Shown here in pieces: positions 38,498 through 48,178 of a DNA stretch of 64,000 nt. Source of the DNA: Microbacterium sp. Au-Mic1 (GTDB taxonomy: Bacteria; Actinomycetota; Actinomycetes; Actinomycetales; Microbacteriaceae); NCBI RefSeq assembly GCF_021341785.1, contig NZ_JAJTTF010000001.1, positions 124,001-188,000 on the forward strand, in the 5' to 3' direction. The stretch's first letter is position 1. Every line of letters starts with the position of its first letter. The notes under the pieces are model-generated. The model worked only from the letters and a program-made list of their open reading frames with translations, was not told where the DNA came from and did no database searches. The translations under genes were made by a program, and so were the position numbers.

Positions 38498-38538
38498 TTC
38501 CCGTCCCCGCTCCCGTTGCGCGAGTGAGTGGTGCGGCC

Positions 38539-38552
38539 TGCTCATATGAGCA
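38539..38552. promoter_or_regulatory. Palindromic operator upstream of SorC-type regulator
   Basis: TGCTCATATGAGCA, a perfect 14-bp palindrome, 28 bp upstream of the regulator's -10. A symmetric site at this position fits autoregulation by the adjacent SorC/DeoR-type protein; this is inference. Confidence 0.5.
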
Positions 38553-38580
38553 TTGCCGTGCGCGTGCGCGTGGCGAGGGG

Positions 38581-38586
38581 TACTCT
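38581..38586 (+). promoter_or_regulatory. -10 element of deoxyribose cluster
   Basis: TACTCT with a 6-nt gap to ATG 38593; leaderless spacing. It would drive the regulator and the coupled deoC-aldehyde dehydrogenase genes. Confidence 0.45.
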
Positions 38587-38592
38587 CGGAGC

Positions 38593-39546
38593 ATGCCCCG
38601 ATCCGCCATCGACGACGACGAGCTGCTCGCCGTCCGCGTTGCGGAGCTCTACTACGACGAGGACAAGACCCAGGACGAGATCGGCGGTCTGCTCGGCGTC
38701 TCGCGCTGGAAGGTCGGGCGGCTCCTGCAGCAGGCGCGAACCTCCGGGATCGTGCGGATCGAGATCGTGCACCCGCGCGCTCGCAAGCTCGGCATCGAGC
38801 GGGAGCTGCGCGAGCGTTTCGGGCTCGCGGACGCGGTCGTCGTCCCGAACGGGCCGAGCGATGCCGAGACGCTCGGACGAGTCGCGCAGGGCGCTGCCGA
38901 CCACCTCGCCGCTCTCCGGCCGGTGCCGAAGACCCTCGCCGTGAGCTGGGGGCGCACGCTCACCGCGATCGCCGACCGCATGGCGGAGGGGTGGGCCCGC
39001 GGCGTCACCGTGGTGCAGATGAACGGCGGCGTGAGCGTGAATCGCCGCCCCGGAGGTGCCGCCTCGCTCGCTGCGACGATCGCGCAGCGCGCCTCGGGGC
39101 ACGTCGCGCTGCTGCCCAGCCCCGCGATCCTGGAGCGGCTCGAGACCAAGCAGGCCATCGAGCGCGACCGCACCGTCGCGGGAGTGCTCGAGCAGGCGGC
39201 GCAGGCCGACGCCTACCTCTTCACCGCGGGTGTCTGCGACGCGGGATCCGCCCACGTCGAGAACGGCTACCTGAGCGTCCGGGACATCGACGAACTGGGC
39301 CGTCGCGGTGCGGTCGGCGACGTCCTGGGCCGCTACATCGATGCCGACGGCAACATCGTCGATCCCGAACTCGACGCCCGCACCGTCGGACTCAGCCTGG
39401 AGCGACTGCGCGAGGCGCGCACCTCCGTCTTCGTCACGGCCGGAGAGGCGAAGCACGACATCGCCCGCACGGTCGTGACCGCGAACCTGTGCACGATGGT
39501 GGTCACCGACGAGGCGACCGCCCGGACCCTCTTGGAGGACCAGTGA
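38593..39546 (+). CDS. SorC/DeoR-type sugar-binding transcriptional regulator
   Basis: 317-aa regulator. An N-terminal helix-turn-helix (LYYDEDKTQDEIGGLLGVSR, then WKVGRLLQQAR) is followed by a sugar-phosphate-binding domain (VSWGRTLTAIADRM ... VTVVQMNGGV ... DAYLFTAGVCD). This is the SorC group that includes the B. subtilis deoxyribonucleoside repressor DeoR. Its position in front of deoC suggests deoxyribose-5-phosphate as inducer. The stop overlaps deoC by 4 bp. The frame is open to 38524, but ATG 38593 fits the -10. Confidence 0.9.
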   Translation: MPRSAIDDDELLAVRVAELYYDEDKTQDEIGGLLGVSRWKVGRLLQQARTSGIVRIEIVHPRARKLGIERELRERFGLADAVVVPNGPSDAETLGRVAQGAADHLAALRPVPKTLAVSWGRTLTAIADRMAEGWARGVTVVQMNGGVSVNRRPGGAASLAATIAQRASGHVALLPSPAILERLETKQAIERDRTVAGVLEQAAQADAYLFTAGVCDAGSAHVENGYLSVRDIDELGRRGAVGDVLGRYIDADGNIVDPELDARTVGLSLERLREARTSVFVTAGEAKHDIARTVVTANLCTMVVTDEATARTLLEDQ

Positions 39547-40544
39547 CGACGACCGAACTCGCACGGCGCACGGCGCTGGAGGTGCTCGGCGGGGACCCCG
39601 ACGACCTCACGCTGCGCCGATTCCTGCACGGCCTGCCCGGCGTGGACGCGGTGGGCCTGGAGCAGCGCTCCGCCGCGCTCGGCACGCGCTCGATCAAGAC
39701 GACGTCGAAGGCCTGGGCTCTCGACACGATCGTGCGGCTCATCGACCTCACGACGCTGGAGGGCGCGGACACCCCGGGAAAGGTGCGCTCGCTGGTCTCC
39801 AAGGCCAAGCAGCCCGACGCCTCGGATCCGACCTGTCCGTCCGTGGCCGCGGTCTGCGTGTACGGCGACATGGTGTCCTATGCCGTCGAGGCGCTGGGCG
39901 CCCGGCACGGTGATCCGGATGACGGTGCGATCTCCGTCGCGGCGGTCGCCACCGCGTTCCCGAGCGGCCGCGCGTCCCTTGCGGTGAAGCTGGCCGACAC
40001 CCGTGACGCCGTGGAGGCCGGCGCCGACGAGATCGACATGGTGATCGACAGAGGTGCGTTCCTCGCCGGGCGCTACGGCCAGGTGTTCGACCAGATCGTG
40101 GCCGTCAAGGACGCCTGCCGTCGAGAGGACGGCACCTCCGCCTCGCTCAAGATCATCCTCGAGACCGGAGAGCTGAACACCTACGACAACATCAAGCGCG
40201 CGTCGTGGCTGGGCATGCTGGCCGGCGGCGACTTCATCAAGACGTCCACCGGCAAGGTCGCCCCGGCGGCCACGCTGCCGGTCACGCTCCTCATGCTCGA
40301 AGCCGTGCGCGATTGGCACCGGCTCACAGGCGAGAAGATCGGCGTGAAGCCCGCGGGCGGGATCCGCTCCTCGAAGGACGCGGTGAAGTACCTCGTGCAC
40401 GTCGCCGAGACCGTGGGGGAGGAGTGGCTGCAGCCGCACCTGTTCCGCTTCGGCGCTTCGAGCCTGCTGAACGACGTGCTGCTGCAGCGGCAGAAGCTGA
40501 CCACCGGCCACTACTCCGGCCCCGACTACGTCACGATCGACTGA
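39543..40544 (+). CDS. deoC: Deoxyribose-phosphate aldolase
   Basis: 333-aa class I aldolase that splits 2-deoxyribose-5-phosphate into acetaldehyde and glyceraldehyde-3-phosphate. The Schiff-base lysine is in GGDFIKTSTGKV and the second lysine in GVKPAGGIR. Longer than the ~220-aa short type, with an N-terminal extension typical of the long actinobacterial form. GTG 39543 overlaps the regulator stop (GTGA). Products feed the gap/tpi pathway and the downstream aldehyde dehydrogenase. Confidence 0.96.
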   Translation: MTTTELARRTALEVLGGDPDDLTLRRFLHGLPGVDAVGLEQRSAALGTRSIKTTSKAWALDTIVRLIDLTTLEGADTPGKVRSLVSKAKQPDASDPTCPSVAAVCVYGDMVSYAVEALGARHGDPDDGAISVAAVATAFPSGRASLAVKLADTRDAVEAGADEIDMVIDRGAFLAGRYGQVFDQIVAVKDACRREDGTSASLKIILETGELNTYDNIKRASWLGMLAGGDFIKTSTGKVAPAATLPVTLLMLEAVRDWHRLTGEKIGVKPAGGIRSSKDAVKYLVHVAETVGEEWLQPHLFRFGASSLLNDVLLQRQKLTTGHYSGPDYVTID

Positions 40545-40557
40545 CGAAGGACTGTTC

Positions 40558-42045
40558 ATGGGATTCCTGGAATACGCGCCCGCGCCCGAGTCGCGGAGCA
40601 TCCTCAACCTGAAGGACGAGTACGGGCTCTTCATCGACGGCGAGTTCGTCGAGGGCCGCGGCGCCTCGTTCGGCACGATCTCCCCGGCGGACGAGTCGCG
40701 CATCGCGACGATCGCGCACGCGTCCGATGAGGACGTCGACCTCGCCGTCGCCGCCGCGCGTCGCGCCTACACCAAGGTGTGGTCGAAGATGAGCGGCCGC
40801 GACCGCGGCAAGTACCTGTTCCGCATCGCGCGCCTCGTGCAGGAGCGCGCCCGCGAGCTCGCGGTGGCGGAGAGCCTCGACAACGGCAAGCCGATCAAGG
40901 AGTCCCGCGACGTCGACGTGCCGCTCGTCGCCTCCTGGTTCTTCTATTACGCAGGCTGGGCGGACAAGCTCGACTACGCCGGAGCGGGACCGGATCCGGC
41001 CGCGCACGGCGTCGCGGGTCAGGTCATCCCGTGGAACTTCCCGCTGCTCATGCTCGCGTGGAAGGTCGCCCCGGCCCTCGCCGCAGGCAACACGGTGGTG
41101 CTGAAGCCCGCGGAGACGACGTCGCTCACCGCGCTGATCTTCGCCGAGATCCTGCAGCAGGCCGACCTGCCTGCAGGCGTGGTGAACATCGTCACGGGCG
41201 CCGGTGCGACCGGCGCCGCGCTGGTGCGCCACCCCGACGTCGACAAGGTGGCCTTCACCGGTTCCACCGCGGTGGGTCGCGAGATCGCCCGCGCCGTGGC
41301 CGGCACCGGAAAGGCACTCACCCTCGAGCTCGGCGGCAAGGCCGCGAACATCGTGTTCGACGACGCCCCGATCGATCAGGCGATCGAGGGGATCGTCAAC
41401 GGGATCTTCTTCAACCAGGGCCATGTGTGCTGCGCCGGCAGCCGGCTGCTGGTGCAGGAGTCCATCCACGACGAGGTGATCGACCGGCTGAAGGAGCGCC
41501 TGTCGACGCTGCGCCTGGGCGATCCGCTCGACAAGAACACCGACATCGGCGCCATCAACTCCGCGGAGCAGCTCGCCCGCATCAGGGAGCTCAGCCAGAT
41601 CGGTGAGGACGAGGGCGCCGAACGCTGGACCGCCGACTGCGCGATTCCGGAGAAGGGGTTCTGGTTCGCCCCGACGATCTTCACCGGTGTCGAGGCATCG
41701 CATCGCATCGCCCGCGAGGAGGTGTTCGGCCCCGTGCTGTCGGTGCTCACCTTCCGCACTCCGGCCGAGGCGATCGCGAAGGCGAACAACACCCCCTACG
41801 GTCTGTCTGCGGGGATCTGGAGCGACAAGGGATCCCGGATCCTCGCCGTCGCCGATCGCCTGCGCGCCGGCGTGGTGTGGGCGAACACGTTCAACCGGTT
41901 CGATCCGTCCAGCCCGTTCGGCGGCTACAAGGAGTCCGGCTACGGCCGCGAGGGCGGCAAGCAGGGCTTGACCGCGTACCTGCGTCCGTCCGGGGTCGCC
42001 CGCCAGATCGAGGCCAAGGCACCGAAGAAGGGATCCGCCGCATGA
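40558..42045 (+). CDS. Aldehyde dehydrogenase family protein
   Basis: 495-aa NAD(P)-dependent aldehyde dehydrogenase. Catalytic Cys in NQGHVCCAGSRL, general base Glu in LELGGKAANIVF, the coenzyme segment TGSTAVGREIA and the C-terminal NTFNRFDPSSPFGGYKESG are present. Next to deoC it most likely oxidises acetaldehyde from deoxyribose breakdown. AAGGA lies about 9 nt before ATG 40558. Its stop overlaps the following gene. Confidence 0.93.
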   Translation: MGFLEYAPAPESRSILNLKDEYGLFIDGEFVEGRGASFGTISPADESRIATIAHASDEDVDLAVAAARRAYTKVWSKMSGRDRGKYLFRIARLVQERARELAVAESLDNGKPIKESRDVDVPLVASWFFYYAGWADKLDYAGAGPDPAAHGVAGQVIPWNFPLLMLAWKVAPALAAGNTVVLKPAETTSLTALIFAEILQQADLPAGVVNIVTGAGATGAALVRHPDVDKVAFTGSTAVGREIARAVAGTGKALTLELGGKAANIVFDDAPIDQAIEGIVNGIFFNQGHVCCAGSRLLVQESIHDEVIDRLKERLSTLRLGDPLDKNTDIGAINSAEQLARIRELSQIGEDEGAERWTADCAIPEKGFWFAPTIFTGVEASHRIAREEVFGPVLSVLTFRTPAEAIAKANNTPYGLSAGIWSDKGSRILAVADRLRAGVVWANTFNRFDPSSPFGGYKESGYGREGGKQGLTAYLRPSGVARQIEAKAPKKGSAA

Positions 42046-42893
42046 GCGCGCGACTCACCGTTCCCAAGACCTACAAGCTCGCGATCGGCGGCGCGTTCCC
42101 GCGCAGCGAATCGGGACGCACCTACGAGGTCACCACGCCCAAGGGCGCGTTCCTGGCGAACGCCGCCCAGGCCTCGCGCAAGGATGCGCGCGACGCGGTC
42201 AAGGCCGCGCGCACCGCGCAGGCCGGCTGGGCCAAGGCCACCGCGTACAACCGGGGACAGGTGCTGTACCGCGTCGCCGAGGTGCTGGAGGGCCGCAAGG
42301 CGCAGTTCGTCGACGAGATCGTCGCGCAGCAGGGCGTGTCGGCCGCCGCGGCGGGAGCGCAGGTCGACGAGGCGATCGATCTGTGGGTCTGGTACGCGGG
42401 CTGGTGCGACAAGTACGCCCAGATCGCCGGAAACCTGAACCCGGTCGCGGGGGCCTACTTCAACATCTCCGCGCCCGAGCCGACCGGCGTCGTCGCGATC
42501 GTCGCGCCGCAGGAGGACGCGCTGCTGGGCCTCGTCTCGGTCGTCGCGCCGGCGCTCGTCGCCGGGAACACGGTGGTCGTCGTGGCGAGCGAGCAGTACC
42601 CGCTGTCGGCGATCAGCCTGGCCGAGGTGCTCGCGACGAGCGATGTTCCCGGCGGCGTGGTGAACGTGCTCACCGGAGCCCCGGCGGAGCTCGCGCCGTG
42701 GCTCGCCTCGCACGCCGACGTCAACGCGCTGGATCTGGCGGGCGCAGGCGGCATCGACTGGATCGACCTGCAGATCGCCGCCGCCGACACGCTCAAGCGC
42801 GTGCTGGCCCCGGGCGAGGTCGTCGCCTCTCCGCAGCGGATCGCCGCCTTCACCGAGGTGAAGACCGTGTGGCACCCGAAGAGCATGGTCTGA
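42042..42893 (+). CDS. Short aldehyde dehydrogenase homologue lacking the catalytic domain
   Basis: 283-aa protein. Residues 1-~230 match the N-terminal coenzyme-binding half of an aldehyde dehydrogenase (TYEVTTPKGAFLANAAQASR, then PEPTGVVAIVAPQEDALLGL and ALVAGNTVVVVASEQYPLSA). The catalytic domain with its cysteine is missing; a short tail (IAAFTEVKTVWHPKSMV) resembling an ALDH C-terminus follows directly. It is not frameshifted and overlaps the active ALDH gene by 4 bp, so it looks maintained, perhaps as a structural partner. A pseudogene is the alternative. Confidence 0.85.
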   Translation: MSARLTVPKTYKLAIGGAFPRSESGRTYEVTTPKGAFLANAAQASRKDARDAVKAARTAQAGWAKATAYNRGQVLYRVAEVLEGRKAQFVDEIVAQQGVSAAAAGAQVDEAIDLWVWYAGWCDKYAQIAGNLNPVAGAYFNISAPEPTGVVAIVAPQEDALLGLVSVVAPALVAGNTVVVVASEQYPLSAISLAEVLATSDVPGGVVNVLTGAPAELAPWLASHADVNALDLAGAGGIDWIDLQIAAADTLKRVLAPGEVVASPQRIAAFTEVKTVWHPKSMV

Positions 42894-42904
42894 TTGATTG
42901 TTTC

Positions 42905-42941
42905 GAATGGCCCGTCCCGCGTCACACGGGGCGGGCCATTC
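42905..42941 (+). terminator. Terminator of deoxyribose cluster
   Basis: 10-bp perfect outer stem (42905-42914 with 42932-42941) extended by about 5 inner pairs, 11 bp after the last gene of the cluster. It separates the cluster from clpX. Confidence 0.88.
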
Positions 42942-43036
42942 GTCATGCAAGGGTGGATGGGAGCCTGTTCGCCGTGCGCGGAGCGACGCGTCGTGGGGGA
43001 TCCGTGGCGATGCGGGCGGATGTCGGATGCAGCGGT

Positions 43037-43042
43037 TAGGCT
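43037..43042 (+). promoter_or_regulatory. -10 element of clpX
   Basis: TAGGCT, predicting a ~90-nt leader that ends in GAAGGAGG before ATG 43139. clpX therefore appears to have its own promoter. Confidence 0.4.
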
Positions 43043-43138
43043 CGAACAGCGGCATCGCCGCACGGTGTTCCCACGCCGCGATCGCCCGTCGTGACAGCAC
43101 GGAGGCGACCGCGGACCACGTCTCGAAGGAGGACGCAC

Positions 43139-44407
<1,269 letters not shown>

Positions 44408-44477
44408 CGGTCCCGTCCGGCATCACCGGCACAGCCCCGCCGAGGACCTCGCCCCCACGCAGCCGCGTGTCGGTGCG

Positions 44478-44975
44478 TCAGACCGTGCGCAGCACCAGAT
44501 CCGTGCGCGGCTCGGCCGGCGCGGCGCTCCGCGGATCCGTGACGTAGATCTCGATCCAATCGCCCGTTCCCCGGCGCTGGCGCTGCGCAACGTCACCGTA
44601 CAGGCGTCCCCACGCGGGGCCGAGCCCGTCGTAGGCGCCGATGTGACTGGCGGCGAGAGCAGGCCCCGCGGGCAGCGCGGAGGGAGCGATCTCGACGCCG
44701 TCGACCGAGAGGACCTCGCTGATCGGCGCGGTCACCGGGAATCCGATCTCCAGGTCGAAGACGCCCATGGGGTCGCCGTGATAGACGGCCAGCGCCGGAC
44801 CCGCCGGAGAGAACGAGGCATCGGCGATCGCCCGGCCGAGCGCGGCGTAGGCGGGATCGAAGACGTCCGAGAGGCTGCTCAGGCGGAGTCCGGAATGCCG
44901 CACGACAGCGAGCGGTGCGGCCTCGACGGTGATCTCCTGAACGCCGTCGAACGGCTCGGCGGGGAACGCGGTCAT
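44478..44975 (-). CDS. GyrI-like / AraC effector-binding domain protein
   Basis: 165-aa single-domain protein of the GyrI-like small-molecule binding superfamily (VEAAPLAVVRHSGLRLSSL ... PALAVYHGDP ... ALAASHIGAYDGLGPAWGRLYG ... WIEIYVTDP). Stand-alone members may bind or hydrolyse hydrophobic compounds; no ligand can be assigned. AGGAGG precedes ATG 44975; the frame is open further upstream but overlaps the peptidase gene. Convergent with clpX, 70 bp apart. Confidence 0.8.
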   Translation of the reverse strand: MTAFPAEPFDGVQEITVEAAPLAVVRHSGLRLSSLSDVFDPAYAALGRAIADASFSPAGPALAVYHGDPMGVFDLEIGFPVTAPISEVLSVDGVEIAPSALPAGPALAASHIGAYDGLGPAWGRLYGDVAQRQRRGTGDWIEIYVTDPRSAAPAEPRTDLVLRTV

Positions 44976-45082
44976 GGGGACTCCTCCTCGATCGGGCACG
45001 TCCGATACGCGCACGCCGTGCTCAGCATGCGCGATGCCCGCTCGGGGCGCAAGAGCGCAGCAGACCGCCGGGACCGGTGCCG

Positions 45083-47134
45083 TCAGCTGTCGAGTCCGCG
45101 TCGTTTGAGCAGCGGGCCGATCTCGGCGGCACGGCCGCGGAAGTCTCGATAGGCCTCGAGCGGATCCTTCGACCCGCCGACGCCCAGCAGGCGACGCCGG
45201 AAGCGCTCCCCGTTCTCCCGGGTGAGCCCGCCGTTCTCGCGGAACCACTCCACGGTGTCGGCATCGAGCACCTCGCTCCAGATGTACGAGTAATAGCCGG
45301 CGCTGTAGCCGCCGGAGAACACGTGCGCGAGATACGCCGAGGAGTATCGGGTGGGCACCGCCGGATCGTTCAGCCCGATGTCGGCGAGGGCCGCTGCCTC
45401 GAACGCCGCGACATCGTCGATCGAGCCGCCTGCCGGCAGTGTGTGCAGCGCCTGGTCGAGCCAGGCTGCGGCGAGGTACTCGCTGGTCTCGAACCCCTGG
45501 TTGAAGGTCCCGGTCGCCTGCAGACGGTCGATGAGACCGACCGGGAGCGGCTCTCCGGTCTCGTGATGCCGTGCGTACGAGCCGACGATCTCGGGCCAGA
45601 GCATCCACATCTCGTTGACCTGACTGGGGAACTCGACGAAGTCGCGGAACACGTTCGTGCCGGAGAAGTGCGGGTAGGCCACATCGGAGAAGAGACCGTG
45701 CAGCGCATGACCGAACTCGTGGAACAACGTGTTCACCTCGTCGAGCGTGAGCAGCGTCGGCTGGCCGTCGGCGGGCTTGGCCACGTTGAGATTGTTCGCA
45801 ACGACCGGCAGAGTGCCACGCAGCGCGGACTGGCTGACGATCGGATTCATCCACGCACCGCCGCGTTTGCTGTCGCGGGTGTACAGATCCAGCACGAAGA
45901 GCCCGAGCGCGGACCCGTCCTCCTGGAACACCTCGAAGGTCCGCGCGCCGGGGTGGTAGACGGGCAGGTCGGGGCGCTCCGTGAACGAGAGCCCGTACAG
46001 TCGGCCGGCGGCGGCGAACACGCCGTCGCGGAGCACTCGCTCCGCCTCGAACCAGGGGCGCAGCGCCGCGGTGTCGATCTCATACTGCGCCGTGCGCAGC
46101 TTCTCGGTGTAGAAGGCCCAGTCGTGCGCCTCCAGGGGGAACGGCTCGGGCTCGGTCTCGTCGATGAGTCCCTGCAGGGCGGCCCGCTCCGCTGTCGCGT
46201 TGCGTGCGGCCGGCGCGGCGAGATCTCGGAGCATGCGCTCCACGGCTTCGGGCGTGCCCGCGGTCTCGTCGGCGGTCACGGCAGCGGCATGCGAGGGGTA
46301 ACCGAGCAGTTCCGCGCGCTCGGCGCGGAGACGGGCGATCTCGACGAGGACAGCGCGGTTGTCGTGGTCGCCCCCTCGGGCGCCGCGAGAGAGCGATGCC
46401 GCCATGATCCGACGACGGCTCTCGCGGTTCGTCAGCGCCGCCAGGGCGGGGTGGCCGGTGAAGAGCGGGAGCGTGAGCAGGTGCTTGCCGTCGAGGCCGC
46501 GCTCGACGGCGGCGCGCGCGGCAGCGGACAGCTCACCGTCGCTCAGGCCGTCGAGTTCGATCGCGTCGTCGAACACGACGGCCAGCGCGTTCGTGTCGGC
46601 GAGCAGGTTCCTCTCGAAGGTCGTGCTCAGCGAGGAGATCCGCTGGTTCAGCTCGGTGAGTCGAGCCTTCGCCTCGTCGTCGAGCGCCGCCCCGGCCAGC
46701 GTCATCTCGCGATGCCAGCGCTCGACGAGCCGATGCTGCTCAGGGTCCAGCGACAGTGCGCCGATCTGCTCGTGCAGCTGCGAGATGCGCCAGTACAGGG
46801 CGGCGTCGAGCAGGATCGCATCCTGGTGCGCCGCCATCAGCGGGGCGAGTTCCTCATCGATCGCCTGGATCTCAGGGGTCGCATCGGCGGAGCTCACGGT
46901 GTAGAACGCGTGCGAGGTCCGGTCCAGAAGCTCTCCGCTGCGCTCCAGCGCGACCATCGTGTTCTCGAACGTCGGCATCGACCGCACCATCGTGATCCGG
47001 CGGATCTGGACGAGCTGCTCCTCGAATCCCTGCCGGAATGCGGGGAGATAGTGCTCCGCGCGGATCAATCCGTAGTCGGGTAGCGCGTACGGGAGGGTGG
47101 AGGGCGTGAGCAGCGGGTTGGTCTCGACCGTCAT
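45083..47134 (-). CDS. dcp: M3 family metallopeptidase, peptidyl-dipeptidase Dcp-like
   Basis: 683-aa zinc oligopeptidase, the same size as E. coli Dcp. The active site is HEFGH at 472-476 with Glu501 (FVEFPSQ) as third zinc ligand; a C-terminal YSSAYLAHVFSGGYSAGYYSY segment is also conserved. No signal peptide, so cytosolic peptide degradation is likely. ATG 47134 lies 6 nt after TAGGCT. Confidence 0.95.
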   Translation of the reverse strand: MTVETNPLLTPSTLPYALPDYGLIRAEHYLPAFRQGFEEQLVQIRRITMVRSMPTFENTMVALERSGELLDRTSHAFYTVSSADATPEIQAIDEELAPLMAAHQDAILLDAALYWRISQLHEQIGALSLDPEQHRLVERWHREMTLAGAALDDEAKARLTELNQRISSLSTTFERNLLADTNALAVVFDDAIELDGLSDGELSAAARAAVERGLDGKHLLTLPLFTGHPALAALTNRESRRRIMAASLSRGARGGDHDNRAVLVEIARLRAERAELLGYPSHAAAVTADETAGTPEAVERMLRDLAAPAARNATAERAALQGLIDETEPEPFPLEAHDWAFYTEKLRTAQYEIDTAALRPWFEAERVLRDGVFAAAGRLYGLSFTERPDLPVYHPGARTFEVFQEDGSALGLFVLDLYTRDSKRGGAWMNPIVSQSALRGTLPVVANNLNVAKPADGQPTLLTLDEVNTLFHEFGHALHGLFSDVAYPHFSGTNVFRDFVEFPSQVNEMWMLWPEIVGSYARHHETGEPLPVGLIDRLQATGTFNQGFETSEYLAAAWLDQALHTLPAGGSIDDVAAFEAAALADIGLNDPAVPTRYSSAYLAHVFSGGYSAGYYSYIWSEVLDADTVEWFRENGGLTRENGERFRRRLLGVGGSKDPLEAYRDFRGRAAEIGPLLKRRGLDS

Positions 47135-47140
47135 GGTCCG

Positions 47141-47146
47141 AGCCTA
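47141..47146 (-). promoter_or_regulatory. -10 element of M3 peptidase gene
   Basis: TAGGCT on the minus strand with a 6-nt gap (CGGACC) to ATG 47134. Leaderless arrangement, located in the 54-bp gap after the lysR gene. Confidence 0.5.
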
Positions 47147-47188
47147 GAAGATGGCTCGGACCAGAGGGAGTGCCCGGCCGCGCGGCGC

Positions 47189-48091
47189 TCAGCCGGTCAG
47201 ATCCGCCATGACCCGGCGCAGCGCGTCGGACACGAGACGCACGGAACGCCGGCGCAGGTTCTCCGGCCGGGCGAGCACGTCGATCATCCGGTTGGTGCTG
47301 ACGTACTGCAGCGGGCGGCGCACGACGGCGTCGGTGCCCGGCGAGGTGTAGCGGGGGAGGACCCCGATCACGTCGCCCGTCGCGATCACGGAGGCGGCGA
47401 CGCCGTAGTCGTTGATGCGATGCACGATCTCGGCAGGCTGGTTCGTGATGGCGGAGATCGTGCGCAGCACGTCGTCGGGGGAGTAGCCGGCTCGGCTCGT
47501 CACCCAGCGCTCGCCCACCACATCGGCCGGGCGCAGCGAGGCGCGCTGCGCGAGCGGGTGCTCAGGGGAGAGCGCCACGTCCAGCGGCTCGGCGGCGAGC
47601 GTCAGCACGCGGATCCCGGTCTTGGGCCAGGGCGGACTGTGCTCCATGCGGTGCGCGAGCACGAGGTCGTAGCGTGCGGTGAGGGCAGGGAAGTCGCTCT
47701 GCGCGACATCCTCGTCGGTGAAGCGGATCGCCGGGACGTCGGGTCCGGATCCGAGCGCCCGGATCAGCGGGCCGAACAGCGCCTGCGCGGCGCTGAGGAA
47801 GCCGCTGACCGTGACGACACCGCCCTCGGTCGCCTCGAACTCGTCCACCGCCGATCGCGCCGCGGCCATCGCGTCGAGCGCTGCGGCACCGGCCTCGGCG
47901 AGAGCTTCTCCGGCGGGCGTCAGCACGAGCGTGCGGCCCTGCTTTCTCGTCAGCGGCGCCCGGACTCCGCGCTGCAGCGCGGCGAGCTGCTGGGAGACGG
48001 CGGACGGCGTGACGCGCAGGGCCTCTGCGACGGCGGTCACGCTGCCGAGCGCGCCGAGCTCGCGGAGGATCTGAAGCTGCTGCAACTGCAT
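47189..48091 (-). CDS. LysR family transcriptional regulator
   Basis: 300-aa regulator with an N-terminal helix-turn-helix (LGALGSVTAVAEALRVTPSA then VSQQLAALQR) and a type 2 periplasmic-binding-like effector domain. It is divergent from tdh-kbl, with an AAGCAT-N6-ATGCTT inverted repeat in between, so control of threonine catabolism is the likeliest role. ATG 48091 is chosen; an in-frame TTG four codons upstream would run into the operator. Confidence 0.9.
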   Translation of the reverse strand: MQLQQLQILRELGALGSVTAVAEALRVTPSAVSQQLAALQRGVRAPLTRKQGRTLVLTPAGEALAEAGAAALDAMAAARSAVDEFEATEGGVVTVSGFLSAAQALFGPLIRALGSGPDVPAIRFTDEDVAQSDFPALTARYDLVLAHRMEHSPPWPKTGIRVLTLAAEPLDVALSPEHPLAQRASLRPADVVGERWVTSRAGYSPDDVLRTISAITNQPAEIVHRINDYGVAASVIATGDVIGVLPRYTSPGTDAVVRRPLQYVSTNRMIDVLARPENLRRRSVRLVSDALRRVMADLTG

Positions 48092-48101
48092 ATGTCCAGT
48101 C

Positions 48102-48119
48102 AAGCATGTAGCGATGCTT
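48102..48119. promoter_or_regulatory. Inverted-repeat operator between lysR and tdh
   Basis: AAGCAT-GTAGCG-ATGCTT, a perfect 6-bp inverted repeat with a 6-bp centre, 10 bp upstream of the lysR start and 60 bp upstream of tdh. Position and symmetry fit a LysR-type binding site. Confidence 0.6.
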
Positions 48120-48178
48120 AAAGCTCAGTCCAGACAGTGGGGATTGATCTACAGGGTTGTTCGCGGTGGGATCGAAGC

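Noticed and set aside
42042..42893. Sequencing frameshift in a full-length aldehyde dehydrogenase
   Set aside because: No ALDH catalytic-domain sequence is found in any frame downstream; a terminator follows within 12 bp and the C-terminal tail is in frame.
44976..45854. N-terminal extension of the GyrI-like protein
   Set aside because: The upstream frame runs through the M3 peptidase gene in another reading frame and has no homology; an AGGAGG supports ATG 44975.
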